Below, in pieces: positions 50,747 to 56,793 of a stretch of 57,165 bases of DNA. Made by a program: the position numbers and the translations under genes. Within the stretch, counting starts at the first letter, position 1. Every line of letters starts with the position of its first letter. The DNA comes from a virus. The DNA is taken from positions 1 through 57,165 of the IMG/VR virus record IMGVR_UViG_3300046006_000628; one strand, given 5' to 3'. A model generated the notes under the pieces. That model saw only the letters and a program-made list of their open reading frames with translations, did no database searches and was not told the DNA's origin.

Positions 50747-50962
50747 TCAGATTCCGTAGTTGAGTTTCTTGCGACCCGGGTAAGTCTTCTGTTTCTTCTT
50801 GGGGTCTGCCACGGGGCGCGGGCTTTTGGCCGGAGCAAGAGCTTTGGGGTTTGGCTTGGACCGCACCGGTCCATCGGTCTTACCCGGCGGCTGGCTGTTC
50901 CCGAGCGCACGCTGGAGCGTGGCGGCGTTCTCGTCCTTACCGGGTTTGGCGTTGTACTTCAT
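50747..50962 (-). CDS. Pro/Lys-rich basic protein (71 aa)
   Basis: The protein is very basic and disordered in appearance: K-P-G-K-D-E-N-A-A-T-L-Q-R-A-L-G, then K-S-P-R-P-V-A-D-P-K-K-K-Q-K. GAGGTA lies upstream of ATG 50962. It could bind nucleic acid in the virion or aid packaging; nothing more specific is visible. Confidence 0.6.
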   Translation of the reverse strand: MKYNAKPGKDENAATLQRALGNSQPPGKTDGPVRSKPNPKALAPAKSPRPVADPKKKQKTYPGRKKLNYGI

Positions 50963-50970
50963 GCTGTACC

Positions 50971-51294
50971 TCAGAGTGTTCCGAAGGGTTTCTTGGACGC
51001 GGGTTGCCTACCCGCCTTAGAGGTCTTGCCCGTAGCCGAAGTAAGGGCGTCCCCTACTGTGCGACCTTTGACGGACTTGCCAATGGCAGCACCCAGACCA
51101 CCTGCGCTGATACCGGCTTTGGAGTTACCCAGAACACCCATGCCGCTGGGCTTGCCGGCGGTCGGGTTGGTCGCCTTAGGACCCCCGGCTGCTGCGGCTA
51201 CCGAGGCTGCTTTACGTGTTCTGACCGCATCCCTGACGCCGCGAGCGCCTTTAGTGCCCCCGGGCATGCCGCCGATCCCTTTACCCATAGCCAT
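50971..51294 (-). CDS. Gly/Ala/Lys-rich basic protein (107 aa)
   Basis: The start is ATG 51294 with AGGAGG nine bases upstream; it is the first gene after the promoter at 51323-51351. The sequence is low-complexity (G-K-G-I-G-G-M-P-G-G, then S-V-A-A-A-A-G-G) with many Lys and Arg at both ends. It resembles small internal virion proteins; function is unknown. Confidence 0.62.
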   Translation of the reverse strand: MAMGKGIGGMPGGTKGARGVRDAVRTRKAASVAAAAGGPKATNPTAGKPSGMGVLGNSKAGISAGGLGAAIGKSVKGRTVGDALTSATGKTSKAGRQPASKKPFGTL

Positions 51295-51322
51295 AGACGT
51301 AACCTCCTGCTGAGTTTGACGC

Positions 51323-51351
51323 AATATAACTCGCATCGCTAAGTATGGCAA
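51323..51351 (-). promoter_or_regulatory. sigma-70-type promoter for the virion gene cluster
   Basis: On the minus strand, TTGCCA (51351-51346) and TATATT (51328-51323) are separated by exactly 17 bases, each five of six to consensus. The site lies directly after a terminator hairpin (51357-51383) and 29 bases before the ATG of the first virion gene. This suggests separate transcription of virion genes from host RNA polymerase. Confidence 0.72.
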
Positions 51352-51356
51352 GAGAA

Positions 51357-51383
51357 ACCCCGCCGGGGGTGGACCGGCGGGGT
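51357..51383 (-). terminator. Rho-independent terminator after terL
   Basis: Perfect 10-bp G+C-rich stem (ACCCCGCCGG with CCGGCGGGGT) around a seven-base loop, followed on the minus strand by TTTCTCTT. It lies about 50 bases after the terminase stop and immediately before a promoter, so it should end the terminase transcript. Confidence 0.8.
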
Positions 51384-51434
51384 AAGTCGAGCAGGTGGTA
51401 ACTGGGAGGAGTCACCGTAGGTGTGATCTTTGTA

Positions 51435-52832
51435 TCAGGCCCAACCACTAGCGTCAACCCGCTTGATCTCGCGGCGTTGGTTGAGCATGGCACCACTGTC
51501 GATACTGCCGATGTGAAGGCAGAGGTAGCTGATCGCGTCGCCGATGTGGCTGTGCTTACCCGCATCGCCACCCTTCTCCAGCCCGTCCCCGTTCTTCTTG
51601 AACCTGTACCCACCCATCATGGCTGCCTTGAGCCGCATACAACTGGGGTCGATCAGCAGCCCCGGGTCACCGTCCACCTGCCGCATGAGGTAGTCGTCCA
51701 CAGCTGCGATCCGTGACGTGATGCTGTTGGTCCGGGCGGGCATGACCCGCAGCCCTTCCGCCTTGATGATGTCCACCGCGGAGCGCTCGTCTGTCTGCGC
51801 CCGCTGCACGCCGGCCGGGTCAACCACCACGATGACCGGGGCCCCGGAGAACCTATCGTAAAGTAGGGGCTTAAGCACCGTGCGCACGAACCTCTGAACG
51901 CCCATGTCGTAGCTCACCGCCTCTGCGAGAACGAGTGCCCGTCCGCGTGGGTCCTGCTGTCCGATCACCGCGGCAGGGGTAAGACCGAGGTCCATTCCCA
52001 CAATGATTGGACGAGTGCCATTGAGGAAAGGTCTGAGAGTGGCTCTGGACATGTGGTAGTCGGGACGGAAGTATTTGAACACAGGTGTGCCAGCCAGCGA
52101 GAGCCCGTAGTCTCCGTCGATGAAGACCCGGATGTACTCCTCCGAACGGCCTTGGGTGTCATAGTATCCCTCCGGCAGGTTCTCGATGTTCTCTGCGTAG
52201 GGACTCCGCCCTGACGGCTGCTTGAACACATCCCAGCCGTTGTCGTTGGGGCTCACCCCATCCTTCGGGTCGATCTGCTCCATCTGGTGGTAGTGCCACG
52301 TATCCATCACCGGCGGGTTGGTATCCATGAAGATGCCGAACCAAGATGCCCCCCCGTCCTTGGCTGAGGGGAAACGGCCGACCCGCTTGGACAGTGCATC
52401 GAGGATATCCGGGTGGATGTCCCTGCTCTCGTTGACCCATGCGAAGGTCGCCTCCAGCGAGTTCAGGTTAGCCACGTCGTCCGAGTCATCCAGCGCTCGG
52501 AACATGATCTCGCACTCAACGTCACCCACCTTGAAGAAGTAGGTCTTGGTGGTGCGCATGTAATGGCCACAGACCCCCGACGGGAACCAATCCATGAAGG
52601 TCTTGATGGTGGTATCTGTCAGCTGACGCACGGTTTCACGCACCACGATGCAGCGCGACTTCCGTACCCCCTGTGCGTTGGGCTTCTGCTGCCCAGCCCT
52701 GCGGATGATCTCAAAGCAGCACGCCACGGACTTGCCGGAGCCCACAGGGCCCATGATAACGCGCATCCGGGCGTCTGAGCCCATGAATCTGCCCACTGTG
52801 GGGGTCGGTGTGTAGGAAATATCAAGCGGCAT
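51435..52832 (-). CDS. terL: terminase large subunit
   Basis: The protein has 465 residues from ATG 52832 (GGGTGG upstream; a longer frame lacks a ribosome site). Walker A G-P-V-G-S-G-K-S at 28-35, Walker B-like F-A-W-V-N-E-S-R-D with the catalytic Glu, then a C-terminal RNase H-type nuclease with G-M-D-L-G-L-T (first Asp), V-V-D-P-A-G and a later D-A-I-S-Y. It pumps DNA into the prohead and cuts it. It overlaps the end of a small gene upstream by 11 bases. Confidence 0.93.
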   Translation of the reverse strand: MPLDISYTPTPTVGRFMGSDARMRVIMGPVGSGKSVACCFEIIRRAGQQKPNAQGVRKSRCIVVRETVRQLTDTTIKTFMDWFPSGVCGHYMRTTKTYFFKVGDVECEIMFRALDDSDDVANLNSLEATFAWVNESRDIHPDILDALSKRVGRFPSAKDGGASWFGIFMDTNPPVMDTWHYHQMEQIDPKDGVSPNDNGWDVFKQPSGRSPYAENIENLPEGYYDTQGRSEEYIRVFIDGDYGLSLAGTPVFKYFRPDYHMSRATLRPFLNGTRPIIVGMDLGLTPAAVIGQQDPRGRALVLAEAVSYDMGVQRFVRTVLKPLLYDRFSGAPVIVVVDPAGVQRAQTDERSAVDIIKAEGLRVMPARTNSITSRIAAVDDYLMRQVDGDPGLLIDPSCMRLKAAMMGGYRFKKNGDGLEKGGDAGKHSHIGDAISYLCLHIGSIDSGAMLNQRREIKRVDASGWA

Positions 52833-52977
52833 CGTATACAACCACCCTGTAAAGCCACTTGCCGGGCTTGGGCCGGCCATTTCGGGCCGTTCTGAAGGAC
52901 TTTTTGGCTTGGGAGAGGGCTGCTAGGAAGGTTTGGAGGTCCGAAAGCGCGTAGAAGTCGTGGGTTTCACTCCTCAT
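52822..52977 (-). CDS. 51-residue protein between terminase genes
   Basis: A complete small gene: ATG 52977 inside the end of terS, TGA inside the start of terL. The protein begins M-R-S-E-T-H-D-F-Y-A-L-S-D-L and contains A-K-K-S-F-R-T-A-R-N-G-R-P-K-P-G-K-W-L-Y-R, a basic stretch. Overlaps of 11 bases at each side fill an otherwise empty 134-base gap, which argues for it being real. Function unknown. Confidence 0.6.
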   Translation of the reverse strand: MRSETHDFYALSDLQTFLAALSQAKKSFRTARNGRPKPGKWLYRVVVYDAA

Positions 52978-53452
52978 CCACGTAATCCGTGTACTCGGGC
53001 TCCACTTGGGCCTCGATTACGGGCCTTGCCGTCACATCCAGCGTCTGTCCACCCAGATTTATGGTGATCGTGACGCCACCGGCTGCGTTTTGGGCCTCGT
53101 TGGCAGGTGTTGTGTCCAGTCCAGCCCACTTCACAGTGGATTTGATCAGGTCTGCCTTCACTGCGGGGCTCACGATCGGGTCGTGGATCAGCAACCAGCT
53201 GGTGCGGAGGAGCTCCTCCGCCTGTGCACGCGCCTTAACCTTAAACGTGAGCCCCTTAGTGTGTACTTCTTCCCTGTAGCCCTCGACCTTCTTCAGGAAG
53301 TTGGCATCCTTCTTGAATATCAGAAGGTCGTTGGCATCCAGTTCGTGTCTGTCCAGAAGCTCATCCAGCTTTTCACCACTCCCCTCAAGGAGGAGGGCGA
53401 GATCAAAGGCGAAGCGATCGCTCCACTTGGTCTGGACGGGGCTCATGAACAT
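52967..53452 (-). CDS. terS: putative terminase small subunit
   Basis: Start given at ATG 53452 (ATG 53446 and TTG 53488 are alternatives; none has a clear ribosome site). The protein is helical through residue 110 (L-A-L-L-L-E-G-S-G-E-K-L-D-E-L-L, then A-R-A-Q-A-E-E-L-L-R-T-S-W-L) with a beta-rich, acidic end (T-I-T-I-N-L-G-G-Q-T-L, ending D-E-E). Size, helical content and position directly before terL support the call; there is no diagnostic motif. It should recognise the packaging site. Confidence 0.68.
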   Translation of the reverse strand: MFMSPVQTKWSDRFAFDLALLLEGSGEKLDELLDRHELDANDLLIFKKDANFLKKVEGYREEVHTKGLTFKVKARAQAEELLRTSWLLIHDPIVSPAVKADLIKSTVKWAGLDTTPANEAQNAAGGVTITINLGGQTLDVTARPVIEAQVEPEYTDYVDEE

Positions 53453-53488
53453 GGGCGTAAGGTAACTCAAGGTGGCGGGCGCAGTCAA

Positions 53489-53501
53489 GGCGCTAAGCGC
53501 C
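53489..53501. promoter_or_regulatory. 13-bp palindrome upstream of terS
   Basis: GGCGCT-A-AGCGCC, a perfect palindrome with one central base, lies 36 bases upstream of the terS ATG. It could be an operator or a packaging recognition element. No matching copy was noticed elsewhere in the window, so a regulatory role is only a suggestion. Confidence 0.35.
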
Positions 53502-53773
53502 CGGCTTGTGGTAAAGGTATAATGTAAAGGTTTTGGTTTTTTGGCTGGAAAATTTTATAAGGGGTGTGTGGTTGGTGTAAGGATGTAAAGGTATTGTAAA
53601 TTTCGGGTTTTGTTGTAAGAGCTTTATCACTATACCGGGGGGCCGGCGAACGCTAGTCCAGGCCCCCACCCCCCTATGCCTGCCCGCGCAGCGCGCAGCG
53701 TAAGGATAAGGCGCACGCGCGTCTTTGCTATAAACTTTAGTGAAAGAATTATCGGGCGGCATGAAAAAAAGTA

Positions 53774-53802
53774 TTGACAAGCGCGGCAGGATTGGCGATA
53801 AA
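53774..53802 (+). promoter_or_regulatory. rightward promoter for the 53933 gene
   Basis: TTGACA (53774-53779, perfect) and GATAAA (53797-53802, four of six) are separated by 17 bases. The start would fall near 53810, giving a leader of about 120 bases before the first gene on this transcript, which then runs to the terminator at 54585-54616. Confidence 0.62.
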
Positions 53803-53932
53803 GGGTCATCGAAACAGCAAGACTAGCTGGCTCGGTAGGGGGAAACCCCGCGCTCTTTGAAACTGTGAAAAGACTAACACCTGAAACAGTGGTGTCCTGT
53901 CGACACCTTATGACATAAACATGGAGAATGTC
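53803..53932 (+). other. 5' leader with two mutually exclusive stems
   Basis: The leader holds GGTGTC (53891-53896), which can pair either with ACACC upstream (53877-53881) or with GACACC downstream (53902-53907). The second stem is longer and has a five-base loop. A short GGGG/CCCC hairpin lies at 53838-53849. This could be an attenuator or simply a stable 5' end; no known riboswitch class is recognised. Confidence 0.4.
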
Positions 53933-54337
53933 ATGTCCATCACTCTCACGCTGGAAGTTACCATCGAAGGCTTCAAGGATGAGGTTTCCGATAAGGGCAA
54001 CTTCACGGCACGCGGTGTGTCGTTTGTCCTCAAGTCCGCCAAGGGCTGCGAAGCAGAGCAAATGGCCATCTTCACGCCGAGCCATGGCAATGCGGGAAGC
54101 ATCCTTTTCCTGACAAAGGACAAGGGCCTCGTCGCCAAGGTGAACAAGGCCCGCGGCGCTCGCGGTTCTGAGTCCGACGAAATCGTCCGGCTCAAGGCTG
54201 AAGTTGCTGAGCTCAAGGCCCTCAGGGCCGAAATCGCTGAGCTCAAGGCTGCGAAAGCTGGCACGGCCGCTAAGAAACCGACCAGCGAGGCGGCACGCCT
54301 CAAGGCAGAGCTCGAGGCGCTGAAGGCGGCGAAGTAA
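53933..54337 (+). CDS. hypothetical protein with Ala/Lys/Glu coiled coil (134 aa)
   Basis: The start is ATG 53933 (GGAGA five bases upstream; ATG 53921 has no site). Residues 1-85 form a compact beta-rich domain (S-I-T-L-T-L-E-V-T-I-E-G-F, then Q-M-A-I-F-T-P-S-H). The last 50 are a heptad repeat of L-K-A-E-V-A-E-L-K-A and similar. It may oligomerise. It sits alone with one membrane gene on a short transcript opposite to the terminase genes. No family was recognised. The reverse-strand frames here are shadows. Confidence 0.7.
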   Translation: MSITLTLEVTIEGFKDEVSDKGNFTARGVSFVLKSAKGCEAEQMAIFTPSHGNAGSILFLTKDKGLVAKVNKARGARGSESDEIVRLKAEVAELKALRAEIAELKAAKAGTAAKKPTSEAARLKAELEALKAAK

Positions 54338-54343
54338 GAACGG

Positions 54344-54363
54344 GGCGGGCCGCAAGGCCCGCC
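54344..54363 (+). terminator. intercistronic hairpin with GCAA tetraloop
   Basis: Perfect 8-bp stem GGCGGGCC/GGCCCGCC with a GNRA-type loop, six bases after the stop of the upstream gene and 22 bases before the next ATG. No T-run follows. It may protect the 3' end of the first cistron or cause partial termination. Confidence 0.6.
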
Positions 54364-54385
54364 ACCTTCACACAAAGGAAACAAG

Positions 54386-54580
54386 ATGACCAAAGAAACC
54401 ACAGGTGCGCTGCGCGATCGCCAGCGTAAAGTTGACGCCTACGTATCCAAGGAAGGCCAGAGGTCCGCGCAGCGCTACCTTGACGCCCATCCGCAGCCCT
54501 TACACAACTGGAACGCCATAGGGCAGGCGATCATAGGCGCGATCGCAGTTCTCCTCTTCCTTTACTTCCTCTTCGCTTAA
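54386..54580 (+). CDS. small C-tail-anchored membrane protein (64 aa)
   Basis: An AAGGAAA site lies upstream of ATG 54386. The first 45 residues are charged and helical; residues about 44-63 (A-I-G-Q-A-I-I-G-A-I-A-V-L-L-F-L) form one transmembrane helix at the C terminus. It ends just before a terminator. It could act on the host membrane early in infection, but nothing in the sequence names a target. Confidence 0.65.
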   Translation: MTKETTGALRDRQRKVDAYVSKEGQRSAQRYLDAHPQPLHNWNAIGQAIIGAIAVLLFLYFLFA

Positions 54581-54584
54581 CACT

Positions 54585-54616
54585 AGCCCCATCCGAGAAA
54601 TCGGGTGGGGCTTTCG
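54585..54616 (+). terminator. Rho-independent terminator
   Basis: A 12-bp stem with one T-G pair (AGCCCCATCCGA with TCGGGTGGGGCT), a GAAA tetraloop, and TTTC after it. It lies four bases after the stop of the membrane-protein gene and closes the short 53933-54580 transcript. Confidence 0.82.
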
Positions 54617-55292
54617 CATGTCCGCTGCGCAGCAACCACAGGTGTGTAAAGGAGCGACGCGCAGCGCGCGATCGCGTGTTAAGTTTTGCTCGTTACACTC
54701 GCCATATGTCGGGAGCCTGTAGTTCGCGCTAGTGCTACGTGTAGGTTTACATATACCCATTTAGTCGGGGGTCTGTACCCTCTATAATGTAAAGCAAGCC
54801 TGTACTTTACACCCAGTAAGCTATTGAAAACAAACAACTATCTATTTTTGCTTTACATCAGCTTTACATTCGTCGTGTCAGGCTGTGCTGCCCTACCTGT
54901 GTTAAGTTAAGGTAATTTCCCAATGAAACCAAGGGCTTACCGGTGTTAACCAGAAGTAGAAAGTTAGTAAAGTATCTATACTATATATATTATATACGTT
55001 TTTTTAGATGATGCTCACCTATTTTCGTGAAAATTTCAGCTTTGTTAAGTTAGTAACTTAACACCTTTACACGTAAAGCTCCGACCCTTTCACAATTTGT
55101 GGGGGGTATCCTCTGATTTTTCGTAGATATTGTAGATAGTAAACCGAGTTTCTCAGCATTATCAATCACTTACACTATCTATTTTCCTAAATCGTGTAAA
55201 GATACTTCACCTACTTTTGGTGTTAAGTTTAGATAGTTACAGATACTTCGCGCATCCACTCGCGCAAAAACCCCCCCTTACCCCCCCAGCCC
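54617..55292. other. gene-poor AT-rich control region, candidate replication origin
   Basis: About 680 bases without a convincing gene. The stretch 54975-55010 is almost only A and T (alternating TATA runs, then a T-run). ACTATCTATTTT occurs as an exact direct repeat at 54837 and 55174, and its core recurs inverted near 55134 and 55230. Short inverted repeats lie at 55021-55034 (ATTTTC/GAAAAT) and 55044-55078. AT-rich DNA with clustered repeats between divergent transcription units is the usual layout of a phage origin, but no initiator site is known here. Confidence 0.5.
55044..55078. promoter_or_regulatory. paired inverted repeats built from the array motif
   Basis: Bases 55044-55062 form a near-perfect palindrome (GTTAAGTTA and its complement about one central base). 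Bases 55065-55078 form a second (CTTTAC-AC-GTAAAG). Each is two inverted copies of the repeated motif, as expected for dimeric regulator binding sites. Confidence 0.62.
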
Positions 55293-55321
55293 TTGACATC
55301 CTCGGCAGGCCGTGCTAACTT
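55293..55321 (+). promoter_or_regulatory. early rightward promoter 1
   Basis: TTGACA at 55293-55298 and TAACTT at 55316-55321, with 17 bases between. The -10 is weak. It is the first of two perfect TTGACA boxes 61 bases apart, both directed at the long early transcript that starts before 55410. Confidence 0.6.
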
Positions 55322-55353
55322 GAAAATCCCGATCGACCCCGTCCAACCGAAAC

Positions 55354-55382
55354 TTGACATGGTCCGATCCGGGAAACTTAAC
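55354..55382 (+). promoter_or_regulatory. early rightward promoter 2, overlapping an array motif
   Basis: TTGACA at 55354-55359; the element 17 bases on is CTTAAC (55377-55382), one of the repeated motifs, in place of a standard -10. A protein bound to the motif would block or replace -10 recognition here. ATG 55410 follows 27 bases later. Confidence 0.55.
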
Positions 55383-55409
55383 ACACACATATCAATAGGA
55401 ACTACCACC

Positions 55410-55685
55410 ATGGCTAATCGCTGGACCAAACTCGCTGCCCTTTCCGCCGACCTTTACACCAAGACGTTGACCGTCCGTCCTTTACATCGGTCCTATATCA
55501 GCCAAGCTGACGCCCTTTACGACTACACCGTAGGTCATGACTTCGTCGTGGTTGACCAGTCGTCCCCCCTTAACAACTGCCTGATCACTGTCTGTGATCG
55601 TCACGAGTTGAAGCGGACCTACGACCTGACCCACCTTAACATCAAGTACAATCCCGGCCTTACCTCGATCGAGGTGGCACTCTGA
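55410..55685 (+). CDS. first early protein (91 aa), hypothetical
   Basis: The start is ATG 55410 with AGGA upstream. Basic protein, mixed alpha/beta look, with R-P-L-H-R-S-Y-I-S-Q-A-D-A-L-Y-D-Y. It is the first gene after the tandem early promoters, a place where phages encode host-takeover peptides. Five array motifs (CTTWAC) lie within its coding sequence. Its stop overlaps the next start (TGATG). No family is recognised. Confidence 0.6.
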   Translation: MANRWTKLAALSADLYTKTLTVRPLHRSYISQADALYDYTVGHDFVVVDQSSPLNNCLITVCDRHELKRTYDLTHLNIKYNPGLTSIEVAL

Positions 55686-55894
55686 TGCGCCTCTCCTTTA
55701 CACCAACTCACCCCGACTACCTTGTGGTAGTTCCCGACTATCACCCCTCCTATGGACTGGCTGACAACACGAGAGCCAGAGTGATATGCCAAGTTAGGGT
55801 AGACAAGCTCCCTGTTAAGCAGGCTGCCGCCCTTAACAACCTCAGCCCGTCCACCGTCTACAAATGGCTGTTCGCCATCAACAAGGGTCTTTAA
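55685..55894 (+). CDS. small HTH-containing early protein (69 aa)
   Basis: The last 28 residues form a helix-turn-helix (V-K-Q-A-A-A-L-N-N-L-S-P-S-T-V-Y-K-W-L-F-A-I), with a beta-rich N-terminal half. It is a candidate binder of the CTTWACA array that surrounds and overlaps it (inference). It is coupled to the gene upstream. Confidence 0.65.
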   Translation: MRLSFTPTHPDYLVVVPDYHPSYGLADNTRARVICQVRVDKLPVKQAAALNNLSPSTVYKWLFAINKGL

Positions 55895-55895
55895 C

Positions 55896-56705
55896 ATGTA
55901 CGGATCACCGTCGTTCTCCGCCATCGGCATCTCTAGCTACGACTCTGCTCTCCGGAAGTGGGAGAGCATCAAGCCGATCCGTGGTCGTAAGGACCAGAAC
56001 AGTCGGCCCCTCTACCGTAGGGGGGACGACACCAAGACCATCCGTCAGCTTAACAACGGCAGCATTGCCTTCCGGCTCCACTCCACTGACGTGGTGACCT
56101 TCCATAAGGAGGGTGCTGTGGACCTCAGCCCCTATGCCTCAGTGACGACCAATGCCTTTGTCGGGGCTGTCTTCGGTTGGGGTACCCCCATCCATACTTA
56201 CTGGTCAGACCGTGACTACCGCTTGCCTAACCATGTCACTGAGGTCGGCGGTCGGTACTACCACACCCCCAGCTTCGCCTCTCTCTACAGGGACGACACC
56301 ACCCACAAGTGGGTTATGGCGGCTGGCAACGAGCCGTTCGAGGTCACCAGACTGGACAAGACCTTGACCAAGGAAGCACTCAACGACACCAACTACAACC
56401 AGTTCAAGCTATGGCTGGCCACTCAGATCAGGCTGGGCCTCGACCCTCGTCAGGGTGACAGTTGGCGTAGTGGTCCCTACGACTGGTCGGATCGTGAGGT
56501 CGGCCAATACCTGACCGTTGGCCCAGAGGGCTGGGACGAGTTGGTCAGACGTATGTCCAAGCGCTGTGAGGTCAGCCATGAACTGGGGGTGCTGCGCCGT
56601 GCTGTCTACAAGTATGCTGGGGCTGTCACCGTCACCGAGGTTCCTTACTTCGAGAACATCACCGAAATGAGCAGCGCCTTCTCCTCGACCCGTAAGTATG
56701 GGTAA
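55896..56705 (+). CDS. hypothetical early protein (269 aa)
   Basis: A soluble protein with many Trp, Tyr and Arg residues. It begins M-Y-G-S-P-S-F-S-A-I-G-I-S-S-Y-D. The middle has F-G-W-G-T-P-I-H-T-Y-W and the C-terminal third is helical with W-D-E-L-V-R-R-M-S-K-R-C. No family is recognised. It lies between the HTH gene and the MoxR-like ATPase, and a UUCG hairpin follows its stop. Confidence 0.65.
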   Translation: MYGSPSFSAIGISSYDSALRKWESIKPIRGRKDQNSRPLYRRGDDTKTIRQLNNGSIAFRLHSTDVVTFHKEGAVDLSPYASVTTNAFVGAVFGWGTPIHTYWSDRDYRLPNHVTEVGGRYYHTPSFASLYRDDTTHKWVMAAGNEPFEVTRLDKTLTKEALNDTNYNQFKLWLATQIRLGLDPRQGDSWRSGPYDWSDREVGQYLTVGPEGWDELVRRMSKRCEVSHELGVLRRAVYKYAGAVTVTEVPYFENITEMSSAFSSTRKYG

Positions 56706-56712
56706 GGTCGAA

Positions 56713-56728
56713 ACCACCTTCGGGTGGT
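56713..56728 (+). terminator. hairpin with UUCG tetraloop before the MoxR-like gene
   Basis: Perfect 6-bp stem ACCACC/GGTGGT with loop TTCG closed by C-G. It begins seven bases after the upstream stop and is not followed by a T-run. It lies 65 bases before ATG 56794 and may set differential expression of the ATPase. Confidence 0.6.
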
Positions 56729-56793
56729 CTGGGTAGGGTGGCTCCCTGCTCACTGATGAGACAAGCCAACACACCTCAACACATAGGTACAAC

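Larger units (their letters stand above)
54646..56054. repeat. array of about 25 CTTWACA-type motifs
   Basis: The hexamers CTTTAC, CTTAAC and their complements occur about 25 times here (for example 54851, 54862, 55057, 55065, 55452, 55480, 55515, 55569, 55635, 55696, 55832, 56049 on plus and 54646, 54678, 54789, 54901, 54906, 54968, 55044, 55196, 55222 on minus). Extended, most read (C/G/A)CTTWACA(A/C/T)C. Chance would give one or two. Three more lie at 53511, 53524 and 53585. In the coding part nearly all are on the plus strand and fall in all three reading frames. They may be operator or initiator sites. Confidence 0.75.

Noticed and set aside
53493-53780. 95-codon minus-strand frame upstream of terS
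   Set aside because: Low-complexity product, no ribosome site, and it covers promoter-like and motif-bearing DNA; treated as non-coding.
53630-54355. 241-codon minus-strand frame opposite 53933-54337
   Set aside because: Arg/Leu-rich shadow without a ribosome site. The plus-strand gene has a promoter, a ribosome site and a following hairpin.
54500-54760. 86-codon minus-strand frame over the terminator at 54585
   Set aside because: It crosses a strong terminator and the start of the motif array, and has no ribosome site.
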